Origin: Setomelanomma holmii
Lineage: Eukaryota > Ascomycota > Dothideomycetes > Pleosporales > Phaeosphaeriaceae
Reading direction: 5' to 3'
DNA: 64,000 nucleotides
Assembly: GCA_010015745.1 (NCBI GenBank)
Contig: ML978158.1
Coordinates: 609,137-673,136 of the forward strand
Each line of letters starts with the position of its first letter. Position 1 is the stretch's first letter. Under the pieces are notes generated by a model. It ran no database searches and was not told the origin of the DNA. It was given only the letters and a program-made list of their open reading frames with translations. Positions 54,095-64,000 of the stretch are shown here, one piece after another. Made by a program: the position numbers and the translations under genes.

Positions 54095-55206
54095 TCATTC
54101 GAGCTTGCCCATCAACCCCTTCCTCATCTTCATATTAACCACCCCACCCACTCCAAACGCTGGCACAATCCTACACACCCTCGCCGCCGCACTCTTCGCC
54201 CAATCTCTAAGCACTCTTCCCACTCGCCCATCTTCTCCGCCAAAGCCAACTCCCGGGCGGTTGTATAGATCCAACCCCAACAAATGCAACGGCGTACTAA
54301 CCAACTGCACCGCCGCCGGCGTAACAAACTGCGCCACACTTGCACTACTCATCCACCTCTTCCACCCATCCCCCATATGCTTCTCAAAACTCGGCGCAAG
54401 CAGCGGCGGCAGATTGAAACTCGCGAAAATCGTAAGGCAATCGCGAACTGTAAAGAGCGCGAACGTGGGCAAGGGAACGGGGCGTGTGCTGCCTGTTGAG
54501 CCGAAAAGTTGTGTGAATTTGTTGTCTTTGTATAGGCACAGGACGAGGTTGGTCGACGATGTGGCTAGAAATTTGGATGTACCCGCGGTCGTGGACGAGG
54601 GTGGGGTGGAGTGGATGGTGGAGGAGGCGGTGTCGATTGCATTGGCGGTGAAGTATGTGCCGCAGTAGAGACTCTGTGTGCGCATTGAGTTAGTATCGCG
54701 ATTATGATTGAGTAGGAAAGTGGCTATGAAGGGCGTACGAGGACGAGCGCAAAGGGCTTCGAAGTGACGAAGCGATGTGGTCGAAGGAGAAGCTGTTTTG
54801 CGCTTTGCTTCAAGCTCTCGCTCAGTGTGTTCCGACCACTCGCGTTCTCCATAATGCCCTTATCTATTATAGTGATAAGCGGCGCGACGAGTGCTCCAGC
54901 AGAGCCAGCAGCCACGGCATCGGCCCCAATTCGCAATCCTAACTTCGATGTATTCCAATTTTTATTGGAAAGTGCTGTGGAGTCTTTCGTAGTCATCGCT
55001 GGACTTGTTTCAGCGCTCGAGGTCTTGGACGCCGCGGGTGGGAGGGTGGAGGCAGCGGGTGCAATGGTGGTTCCTGCTAATGGCAGTGCGACCCTCGGCT
55101 TAGGAATAGCAACTGGTATTGGTATCGGTATAGCTGGTGCTTCAGCAACTTGATGTATGCCTTCCTTCACTTCTCCCTTCAGGGCTCCGATCTTCTCTTC
55201 CCCCAT
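54095..55206 (-). CDS. unrecognised two-exon protein, probably membrane-associated
   Basis: Exons 55206-54739 and 54673-54095; 348 residues. The N-terminal 90 residues are Pro/Ala/Ser-rich. The core has several small-residue helices: LGLRIGADAVAAGSAGALVA, then KPFALVLSLYCGTYFTANAI across the intron, LPTFALFTVRDCLTIFASFN, AAVQLVSTPLHLLGLDLY and RVCRIVPAFGVGGVVNMKMR. Amphipathic Gly/Ala helices with conserved-looking FTANAIDT and TVRDCLTIF segments resemble mitochondrial membrane proteins of fungi, sometimes annotated as sequence orphans. I cannot name it. An overlapping plus-strand frame of similar length is its shadow. Confidence 0.72.
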
Positions 55207-56063
55207 TGCAGCTTCCTGCGATGATTCACAAACTCTCTTTTGACGCGCTGCATGTATATTGCTCGTCTCTTAAGCGAAGTTATGTGTTCTGCGTCTTATG
55301 CTGTGTTTCTGATGCGCCGGCGACGGCTTATCGATGTTTGCGTACCAGTAAAAGGTACTGTTCTGGTAGGCCTGGGTAGTGACCGGAAAGTAGCGGTCTG
55401 ATGATGTCGTTGCGCGATAGTGTAGCGCTGACTGATATAAACGAAGGAAAGTTGCCGGGATTTGGAAAGTCAAACGCCGACCGACTTCGGAGCAAGTGTC
55501 GCCGAGCCCAAACACAACACCGACAATTGGCTCTACTCGCAAGCTGGACTTGATCGGAGTTCATGTTGTTGCATGTACTAAGGATAGCTTCGGCTGAGTG
55601 CTTTAGAGAAGTACGAATAATGCGGAGAATCGCGTGTGTCACGCAATTCGCATCCAGCATATTAGTCTGGGGGTGGGTATCATCGGCTGAGCATTTGCAT
55701 ACAGTCACATTCAGGTCGAATGCAGCTTGAAGGTGATTACTTCTCCGTCATTTCCATTCCTCACTTGCACCTCATGAACTAGACTAAATCTGCTCTCTGG
55801 CCCTGCCCCAATATGAATGGTCTTTTCGCGTAATATCGCAAACCCGCAGTAAACGCAAAGGAAGCCATTCCAATCATGCACGCATAGAAAGCTCCATGTA
55901 CGCCCGTTACGCCTCAAGCGCCTATGCCTCCGCAGATGATGCCGCCTTTTCGAACGCCAAAGGAATGTCGTAAGAAACCATCGGTATGAAATACTGTCAA
56001 GAGACAGTCGAAGAGAATGAAGAAGAATTGAGCGCGTGCTCAGAGCCGAGCATCAACAGAAAC
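55207..56063. other. intergenic
   Basis: About 860 bases. A short minus frame at 55711-55917 was considered and not supported. Otherwise upstream region of the two-exon gene and 3' flank of BEM1. Confidence 0.5.
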
Positions 56064-58286
56064 TCATTGATACCCATGCCCGCTGCGTGGAGTGACACTA
56101 AGTGTCAGCTTCGGGTTTCGCTCCACTGCAATTTGAAGATCCTCATCGTTTTCGATTGGATAGAAGTGCCCCTCGATCTCATCCCGATACTCGACCATGA
56201 GTTCTTCTTCCGGCTCCCCTGGGCGTTCCAATTGTCTCCTCTCCTTGAGCTTTTGGTAAAGGTCCACAAATTTTAGCGAGAGGGGCATCCGGATGACCAC
56301 GCAATTGTCCTCTTCGAACCAGACCTTGATCTTCAGGGCCGACAATGTACCGGTCCCGGTATTCGTATTGGCCGTTGCGGTCGAGGCGGATGAGTGCTGA
56401 TGTGTCATGGGTGGTGGGTTGAGGTTAGATGAGTATGCTTGAGAAGCGGCCGATGGACCGCGCTGATGGTTGGGATAATTCGAGGCTGTCGAATAAGGAG
56501 TCACTGGGGTGGTTGCCTGCAATTGGTCCGCGGAAGACTGTCTGCTTGTGCCTTGCGATGGGTTCGAAGATTGTCCAGACTGCTGAGAAAGCCTGTACTC
56601 CTCGGCGGCTACAACATCAGGATCAATCTCGTAGTCGCCCTGCCTCGGCGCAAAGAAGCCCTTCACTAGCGGACCGTGCGTTATATGCTTCCCCAGCTTC
56701 AGCAGATTCTTAATGTACTCATCGAGATTTGCGCGGCGACCGTTCGAGATGTTATCAGTGACGTACGTAACAGGACCGGGCATGAACGGCAGTGTGCGCT
56801 CCCCTGAGCCGGCTGTGCCAGCCTCGAGCGGGTATGTTGCGATGAGCTGTATTTGGAGGTCGTAGAAGTCTTGGTACAAGCGCTGCAGCTCCCAGTGTCG
56901 GCCATCCTCCATCTGGCACTCGATGATGAACCAGAAAATGTCGTCTGCGAAACAATAGCGTGGCACGCATGCCTTGACGGGCGCTAACAGGTTGTCTGAG
57001 GTGCGGTACTGCCCTCGCGGGGGCTGCTGCGCGACTGAAGTGTTTCGAGAATGCGAAATCTGTTTCGTGGTTAGCCGGGGCTGCAACTCCAAATTTAGGC
57101 AGAACTCACTGAGCCAGCGTTGCCATGGCCGCCGTTCTGACTTCTGATGCTCATGCGCTCCATGCCCTGCTGCAACGATTGGCCGGAATTTGTTTCGAGC
57201 TTGCCCAGCGGTATGCTGCCGTTCTTGTAGTCTGCAGCCATCTTTTTCCATTCCTCGACCTTGGGCACGCCTGCCGCTGTGACTGCCGCCTGCGCGTCCG
57301 GCACTGCTTGACCCGTCGTCATGTCCCTGATCTCAATGAACGAGACAGGGATCAGGCCAGGCCCGCCCAGTCGTGTTATTGGTTTTGCGACGAACCATTC
57401 TGGATTGGACTGCGCAATGACTATGATGGCCTCGCCTTCCTTGGCCTCCAGCTCATCAGGGCGCTCTGCTTTGAAGTCGTATATGACAATACCGTAGACC
57501 ATGGCGCCCTGCTTCCCTGAGCGAGAGAAGCGCATGGATGGCGGCATCATGTCCTGGGGATTATTGGGGCTCGTTATGCGTTCTTGGTAGCCCGAATCGT
57601 GCGGCTGCTGCGATTGTTGCGATGGCTGTTGGGACGATTGCGGCGTCGAGGAGCGTGGCGCTGAACTCCCGCTGTCGCGCACTGTCTTGCCCACGCCCTC
57701 AAAGTACGAAACGGGGACCAGGCCGCGGGTGCCGTGCAGCGGGTTGCAGGCTTCGTACCAGTCTGTGTCGTTCTCGCGGTCAACGACGTGCAGGAAATCG
57801 CCCTGCGAGAAGCTGAGGTAGCCGGCGTTTGGGTTTGTGTCGGCGGGCGTGTAGTCGTATAGGGCTTTGATAACCTGTAAGATGATCTACGTTAGCTTCG
57901 CGCTCGCACCAGTTGGGCACCCAACCCGGCAGGTGGTGAATGGGCGACAAGCGCACGAGATAAATGAGGTGCCGCTCCTATGGCCTTCTTGACGAAGCGC
58001 TCCTGAGCTCACTCATACCCAGCGCATCGCCGTCCACCTCTCGCCGTCCTCTTTGCAGGCGCGGCGCGATGTGCTGCCGGGATAGTGCATGGTGTGGGGT
58101 GATGCTGCGGACGTACCTTCTTGGGCGGGACAATGGCTATCGCATCTTTGGGCGGGATGGAGATGTGATGCGGTCTCGTGTCCTTCTCCCCCTTCATCGA
58201 CCGGCGGAACTGCAGCGCTCCTGTTAGCACATGCGCGCGGATGACTCGAGCCGCTGAGGCGCAAGCGGCGGGGCGCTCACCTTCAT
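56064..58286 (-). CDS. BEM1: polarity scaffold BEM1/Scd2 (SH3-SH3-PX-PB1)
   Basis: Four exons: 58286-58281 (only ATG AAG), 58209-58117, 57874-57110, 57059-56064; 619 residues. N-terminus MKFRRSMKGEKDTRPHHISI and PPKDAIAIVPPKK is typical of the family. First SH3 about 34-95 (VIKALYDYTPADTN, VPVSYFEGV); second SH3 about 159-219 (VYGIVIYDFKAERPDELEAK, PGLIPVSFIEI); PX about 308-435 (CFADDIFWFIIECQM, WELQRLYQDFYDLQIQL); PB1 at the C-terminus (LKIKVWFEEDNCVVIRMPL, FYPIENDEDLQIAVERN). BEM1 links Cdc42, its GEF Cdc24 (through PB1) and PAK kinases at growth sites. Intact. Confidence 0.95.
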
Positions 58287-59923
58287 GGTGCGCGGCTGGC
58301 TGCAAGCTACAGCTGCAGTGGGTGAAAGTGAATGTGACGTGTCTGCGCCCAGGTGCAAGGGAAGTCCGGTGGTGGAGAGCGGCGCAGTCGGCGTTCGATG
58401 ACAGACGGTGACAGACGGCGACAAGTGGGCACCAGAGCCAGAATCCGCGCGATGAGAACAGACCAGGACGGCACCAAAAGGTTGGCGTGTGCGGGGATGG
58501 ATTGTGCTCGTGCTTCGCCTCTTCACTACTCTAATATCGCATCAAGGTTTCCGGCAGCGAGCGGGCGTCGTCGTGCGCAGCAATCTTCGTGGTTGCCAGA
58601 GGGCAGCAAGAAATGAAGCGGGTCTACTCCGTACCGCCGTAAGGGAATCCTAGCTGTCACTGCACTTGGCCAACTCGACTTGTGCTGCCGCCTTTGGCAA
58701 CCTTGGAAGTGGCGGCGGCGTTATGGGCGACGTGGGCTTGATGCACTCTCTTTGTTCGGGCGTGTCTGCGTAAATGTGTGACGTTGACGGAGCCTGGCAC
58801 AGTGTGGACAGCAAGCATGCGAGGAATGAAAATACGCCTGTGTGGCGCACAATTACACAGTACACCAGGCCCGGCTGAACAGGCCTCCACCCACCATCGT
58901 GTGCCCAACTGCAGGTCCACTATCCGGCCGTCAAGGTACCGTAGCCTACACTTCCGTCGGTACGCTTTCGTGGATATCATGCCATGCTGTCCAATCACAA
59001 ACATAGCACACCAGACAGTGGTAAAGCCGCCATGGCCCAACGTGTCATAGGGCTCATGCGAGCCTGGATTCGGCGCGCCGCATTGCGTGTCGTCTGGCCC
59101 CAAATATCACGACGCGGGAACGACGCGGTACGCGTCTACGAGGATCATTTGTGAACCAATGTGTTATGATATGCTACGAACGCCTTGAGGGTATACGCGC
59201 CAGTTAACCAAACGTCTGCACCAATCACACCCACCAGACCTTCTTCTGCCACTTCATTGGTCCTGATCCAGCGCCTCCAACAAGTACCACGCGAACGGGC
59301 CTGATGAAAGCCATCATCTTGCGATGCACAACGCTGCGACGAAAAGACTCCCAAAAGGTCTCCGATGATCGCAAGTCTTTGCAGACGTGGTATGATGCCG
59401 CCATCCGCGCACGATAATGCCGTGCTTCAAACCACGTGTAAGGTCGGGCAGGTCAATACCGAGTATATGAAACCTATGTTCCACCGCAACCGACTCCCCG
59501 GGTCTTGCTTCTTCATCATCTTTCCTGAACCGCGACACACTTTCCCAAACTTTTGTTCTTCCAAAAATCCTTTTTTGTGCCCTGTCCCGATCGGAAATAA
59601 CGTATTAGAGAAGAGGATAAACTGAGATCCGACAGCTGTGGACGCTTTTTGAGACGTGCAATGTATGAAACAAGAGAACTAGAAGGTTCGCTGCATCGAA
59701 CGCATCAAGCGGATACCCCGCGTTCCGTCCGACTGACATCGAGAAAACGAAGCAACTGATACCGGGAACTTGATGTTTGAGACACTGCCCCCCTGGGTGG
59801 GCAGATATTGGTGACGTATGCACGTGGCGCAGTGTATCGCGAATACGTATTTACGGACCATCGTGTTGGCACTGGTGTAAGGATATATAGAAAGACGGAA
59901 TCTGCCGCGCTGGTTGTGGTCGT
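58287..59923. other. intergenic, 1.6 kb
   Basis: Upstream region of BEM1 and 3' flank of the THP3-like gene. Short frames only; no supported gene, repeat or tRNA. Confidence 0.5.
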
Positions 59924-61558
59924 TCATATCTGGCCTTTGATGTCTACTTTGCGAAATGCGGCGGCACGTAGGCTTTCGAAGAGTGCAGCAGCCTCGCGAA
60001 TCTTCACGCGATATTGCATGCGATTACTTTCGTCGGCCTTTTGCTCGATGATAGTCTGGGCACCATGAGACTCGAGAAATTCACGACACGAATCATCGTT
60101 TTCGAAACCGAGTTCGTCAGTGAGGAATCGAAGTGTTACATTAGCATATCTGTACCATGTCAGCAGGGATATGTATAGATTGGAAGACAGAGCTCACCCT
60201 CTGGAGATGTTAGCGAGAGCATTAAGGCGTTCACGCTCGATGAACATGTCCATGAGATAACTGCCCATGTTCAAGGCCACAAGATACAGCTTGAAGAATT
60301 TATGGTAGTTGCCGAGCGCCAGCGCTGATCGAACATCGAGCGCATGCTTGATCCATGGATGTTGTTTGTCTGCTAGGGTTAATTCTGCCAACATGTCGTT
60401 CATGTCGGACTTGTTGCACGTATAGACGATATAGAGAATGCGGTACGCCTTGAACTCGGCCGGTTTGCCCTCGAGACCTTGCGCGTAGAGAGCCTTGAGT
60501 TGCGTCTGACACTGATTATACTCACCCAAATCCCCCTTTTCTAATGATATTCGGGCGTGAATCTCGTACACTTTCACGGTAAATGCAGTCTTAATATGCT
60601 GCACAGTGAGATCCTGGCGTAGCGACTTGAACTGGTTGCAAATGTAGTTGTAGTTCTTCTCGGTCTTCCACTTCTGCCGAAGCATGGCCAGGGTCTTCTC
60701 CAGTACAGGTAGTGGCCGCACGGTTTCCGGCTTCGGTGGAGCTGTGAGGCGAAAGTAGCTTTTCTCAAGACTCTGGTTGGTTCCGACGACAGGGGCGTTG
60801 GTCATTTCGTCTTCTTCTCTCCGTGGTGAAGCCCAAGGTGGGGTCGTCTTGGTGCCGTTGTTACCAAGATTGAAGCGCTGGCGCCTCTTGTCCAGGTCGG
60901 CTTGATCAAACTTACTAAAGGCGTCTCCGGCGGCGTTGCTCTTTTTTTGGCGCTTCTCGCTATGGCCTTCTGCGAAGGTCATTCGTGATTCTAGGTTAGT
61001 TTTGCGCCATGGTGGTATCGAGGCTTGCGCTTGCTGGGTGGCCAGTTCTTCTCCATCCTGGGACTTGCGCTTCTTCGCGGGCGAGAAGGAAAGGATGTTA
61101 GCGTGTCCGTTGGAGTTAAAAGGGGAGGCGGAGTTGGCCAGGTGAAAAGCAGCTAATCTTTGCTCGTTCTGAAGAATCTGCTGAGGGAGAGGGTGGTTGG
61201 GCCAGTCGTTCGTCTCCTGCGCGCCTCGCTCGGCGAAGAAGCTGATAGTTTCCTTTAGCTTTGCCTGCATGTCCGTGCTGGAGATGCCTTCGATGGCGTT
61301 GGCGGGGTCAAAGGCACGTCGCACGTAGTCGCGCACCGCTGGTGGCCACTCGACCTTCTTCGGCTTTGAGTTCACGGCGCCCTTGTCTGACTGCGAGTGT
61401 CTATCAGCCTCGAAGATACCGCGAGGAGACGCGTAGAGACATACGGGCGCGGTCGCGAGTGGGTGTGCAGGCTGGAGGGTAGTGCGTGGAGTGACTGCGT
61501 TATAGGCGGGCGGCTGCATTGGCCGTGGCCACGCCGCTGTCACGGTGGGCAAAGACAT
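59924..61558 (-). CDS. THP3: SAC3/GANP-domain protein, THP3 (LENG8) homologue
   Basis: Exons 61558-60198 and 60149-59924; 528 residues. The N-terminal third has VEWPPAVRDYVRRAFDP, typical of Thp3/LENG8, and a disordered Lys-rich part with PAKKRK. From about residue 270 the SAC3/GANP/Nin1 domain: NQSLEKSYFRLTAPPKPETV, RPLPVLEKTLAMLRQKWKTE, YICNQFKSLRQDLTVQHI, FTVKVYEIHARISLEKGDLG, EYNQCQTQLKALYAQGL, ending in a winged-helix part (YANVTLRFLTDELGFEND). Thp3 works with Csn12 in transcription elongation and mRNA splicing in the nucleus. The intron splits the codon of the Gly before YANVT. Intact. Confidence 0.92.
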
Positions 61559-61861
61559 GATGAGTATAGGCCAGCAAGAGGCGGAGTGAAGGTGACTGTG
61601 AGATGAGCAATTTACAGGTTGAGAGATGCGTGGATCTATGAGCGTGCGCGAGGGATCGATGGGTAAGTCGCGGTGAGAGGTGAGTGAAGCGAAGGCCAGG
61701 TGCGAATCAGATGATCAGAATTCGCTTGGCACGTGCTAGCCTTCTTGGTACTAGCCACTTTCGGCATGACGGTGATCAGCTTGGATGCGGTGCTTGGTAA
61801 AGCGAGGCCGAAGTCTTGAGCCATCCGGGACAGTGTTGCCCACCACGCGCAGATGGTCTGA
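61559..61861. promoter_or_regulatory. bidirectional promoter between THP3 and VPS36
   Basis: 303 bases separating two divergent conserved genes. No specific motif named. Confidence 0.45.
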
Positions 61862-63739
61862 ATGTTCCTGCACCAGCTCGATCTCACCACCGCACTGCGC
61901 CCGTCGCTCCTGCCGGAGGAGACTCTGTTGTTTGTCCAAGATGCCGTGGGGCTCTACGAGGGGTACCTATCTTGCAGTCTATCACTGGCATGTTACTCAC
62001 TAGGCCACAGGAAGTTCAAGATTCCGCAGTATCAACATGGCCAAGCATACTTGACCTCGCACCGCGCGTGCTATGTTGACCATGCCGAACCTCGCAAGAA
62101 TTCAGTGGCTATATTCCTCAAGGATGTCGAGAAGACCGAGTTCTATGTATGCGCCAACCACCACCAGTGAAGAGCCCACAGTGACTGACCGAAGAAGGCC
62201 GGCTTCCTGAAATCTTCGGCGAAGATCACGGTCTACCCCAAACCCCTCAAGCAGCTCATCCGTAGCTCTGCCGTACCTGCGCCTGCGAGTCTATCGAACG
62301 GGACACCCCCTCGACACGCCAGCCCCGCACCAGCACCTCAGCAGAGCGCAACGTGGGTGTGTCCGATCTGCTCCTTCTCGAACCCGGTCCCCTCAAATTT
62401 CGATCCTGCGCTGGCCTCCCGTACACCGATCCCGCCATGCCTCGCTTGTGGCATCAAGCCGCCGACCGTGCATGTCGTGAAGGCTGCAATAGCGGGCATG
62501 TCGAATAGGCCCCCGCCTGGGCCACCACCCAAAGACACCAAATATGGAATTTCGTTGCCCGTGCCTTCGGCGAGCGGTATGGTGTCATGTCCTCGATGCA
62601 CGCTAGAAAATCATCCTTCGCTGGCAAACTGCGAAATATGCGGTGCTCCACTTGCGACTGCTGTGGACAGACGGCTCGACTTTGCCAGAGACATTGACCG
62701 TTCAGCATCACCTGGGCCGTCCCTGACCACACCTCTGCAGACTGAGGCTCCAGAGTGCATCAAGATCTCGTTTCGACAAGGAGGAGAGAAGATCTTTCAC
62801 GAGCGCCTAAAGAATGCCCTTGTCCAACGCAAATGGCTCCTCCAAAGCGCACCGCCCATTCCCAAGCCTAGACCCGCATCGGGCTCGTTCGAGGATGTGT
62901 ACTCGAAAAACACCGACCAGTCATCCCCCGACGTAGAACGACCACGAGTCGTAGGAATAGCAGGTCTAGAGAGACGTGGTCTCGAGCAGAGGCAGAACAA
63001 TGAGGCAATGATTGGAAGCGCTTTTGAAGATTTGGAAGCGCTCATGACTTCAGCCAAAGAGATCATTGCTTTGGCGGAGCAATTTGCATCGCAAGCAAAC
63101 CTAGGAACTAATGGTAATTTAGAAGCCAGTGCATTAGCCTCACAATCTGCCTCAGCACTTGGTCTCATCACCACAAAGGACATGTTGGGCACTGGCTCAG
63201 GCTCAGAATCTCTATACATTTCTGAGTTGTCGAGAAATCTGGCAGAATGGCTCACAGACGACACGCGTGGTATATTGCGAAAAGAAGGTGGCATAATGAC
63301 TTTGGTTGATCTCTGGGCAGTCTTCAATCGCGCAAGAGGGGGCGTCGAACTTGTCAGTCCAGCTGATTTCGAGAAGGCCGCCCGTATGTGGGACACTCTC
63401 AAGCTGCCCGTTCGCCTAAGAAAGTTCAAGAGTGGCCTGCTGGTCGTTCAAGGTCGGGATCGTACTGATGAGAAGACCATTGCCAGTCTGCTTGCATGGC
63501 TCAAGGGGCTACACCAGGGGCCGCCAGCCACAGATGTCACATGGGACTGGCACATGTATGGCCGTGGCGTCACTGCCCAAGAAACGGCGGAGCGCTTTGG
63601 CTGGAGCGTCGGTGTCGCAACTGAGGAATTGGAAATGGCCGAAGAGGCTGGCGCATTGTGTCGTGAGCAAGGTCTCGATGGCTTCAGATTCTGGGAGAAT
63701 TGGCTTGTCAAGCTACCTGGGTTGTCAAGTACTGCTTGA
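61862..63739 (+). CDS. VPS36: ESCRT-II subunit VPS36
   Basis: Exons 61862-61962, 62011-62146, 62198-63739; 592 residues. N-terminal GLUE domain: LLPEETLLFVQDAVGLYEGK, FKIPQYQHGQAYLTSHRACY, FLKSSAKITVYPKPL. It is split by two zinc modules, a first with CPIC...CLAC (about 134-163) and an NZF finger SCPRCTLENHPSLANCEICG (about 209-228), as in yeast Vps36. The C-terminal EAP30 winged-helix region follows: RRGLEQRQNNEAMIGSAFED, ISELSRNLAEWL, GIMTLVDLWAVFNRARGGVE, VTAQETAERFGWSVGVATEE. The GLUE domain binds phosphoinositide and ubiquitin on endosomes. The third exon could start 3 bases earlier. Intact. Confidence 0.95.
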
Positions 63740-64000
63740 GTACGCCTTCAATGAGAAAATCTATCAATACCCCATGAATTCACGTCTGGAATATCATGCG
63801 TTCGAAATGAATATCGAGTTGTGCATCTCGGAGACCGTACACTTCGGAGTGTCATGGTACCAAACTGGTACATCCAGCTAAACTCTAACAAGGAAGGCGC
63901 ACAGATAACGTAAGCCACCACCGAGCGCCCGCCCCCACCGAACGCCCGCGAACACGCATTTACACCACCTACTTGGTGAGGCTGTAGAGCCACCCACAAC
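63740..64000. other. window end
   Basis: 260 bases after VPS36 with a minus-strand open frame that I cannot support as a gene. Confidence 0.4.

Noticed and set aside
54087..54668. Plus-strand frame of 193 codons
   Set aside because: It mirrors the minus-strand two-exon gene, which joins cleanly to an upstream exon and has better amino-acid composition.
55711..55917. Minus-strand 68-codon frame
   Set aside because: No recognisable domain, no partner exon, and unusual composition.

Overview
The window is nuclear DNA of a filamentous ascomycete (Pezizomycotina). The evidence is short GT-AG introns of about 47-95 bases, genes on both strands with no operons, HET-domain proteins, a Zn2Cys6 regulator, a secreted plant cell wall enzyme set, and single-copy eukaryotic genes such as SMC2, BRO1, BEM1, VPS36 and THP3. 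A Dothideomycete is my best guess from general protein flavour, but this is inference. I saw no tRNA, rRNA, CRISPR array or intact transposon.

Left arm (1-18.6 kb), mostly intact conserved genes: 3'-truncated BRO1 (ESCRT-associated), an 801-residue disordered protein, six-exon SMC2 (condensin), a HET-like relic at 10-11 kb, a PHO80-type cyclin, a KRE9/KNH1-type cell wall protein and an Xaa-Pro dipeptidase.

Middle (19-42 kb), an accessory tract: a loose group of secreted carbohydrate-active genes (GH26 with CBM35, GH5, a bacterial-looking pectate lyase, pectin methylesterase) with a Nudix hydrolase and unrecognised secreted proteins; a head-to-head pair of paralogous genes of unknown function, one with a C-terminal HPD motif; two HET-domain genes; and a zinc dehydrogenase. 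Many of these carry visible lesions: in-frame stops in GH26, the dehydrogenase, a small cysteine-rich secreted protein and one HET gene, a 22-bp tandem duplication that shifts frame in the other HET gene, and a one-base shift at the start of GH5. The conserved genes on both sides show no such damage. This contrast is the main biological story of the window.

Right arm (42-64 kb), again mostly intact: a 67-residue single-pass membrane protein with a 14-nt first exon, GH47 alpha-1,2-mannosidase, an MGC-acylated mini-protein, a Zn2Cys6 regulator divergent from an isochorismatase-like hydrolase, a gene-poor stretch with diverged direct repeats (51.2-54.1 kb), a two-exon membrane-like protein, BEM1 with a 6-nt first exon, and THP3 (SAC3/GANP) divergent from VPS36 (ESCRT-II).

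Exon borders were placed by eye from splice consensus, reading frame and family conservation. Start codons of several genes are uncertain and flagged.
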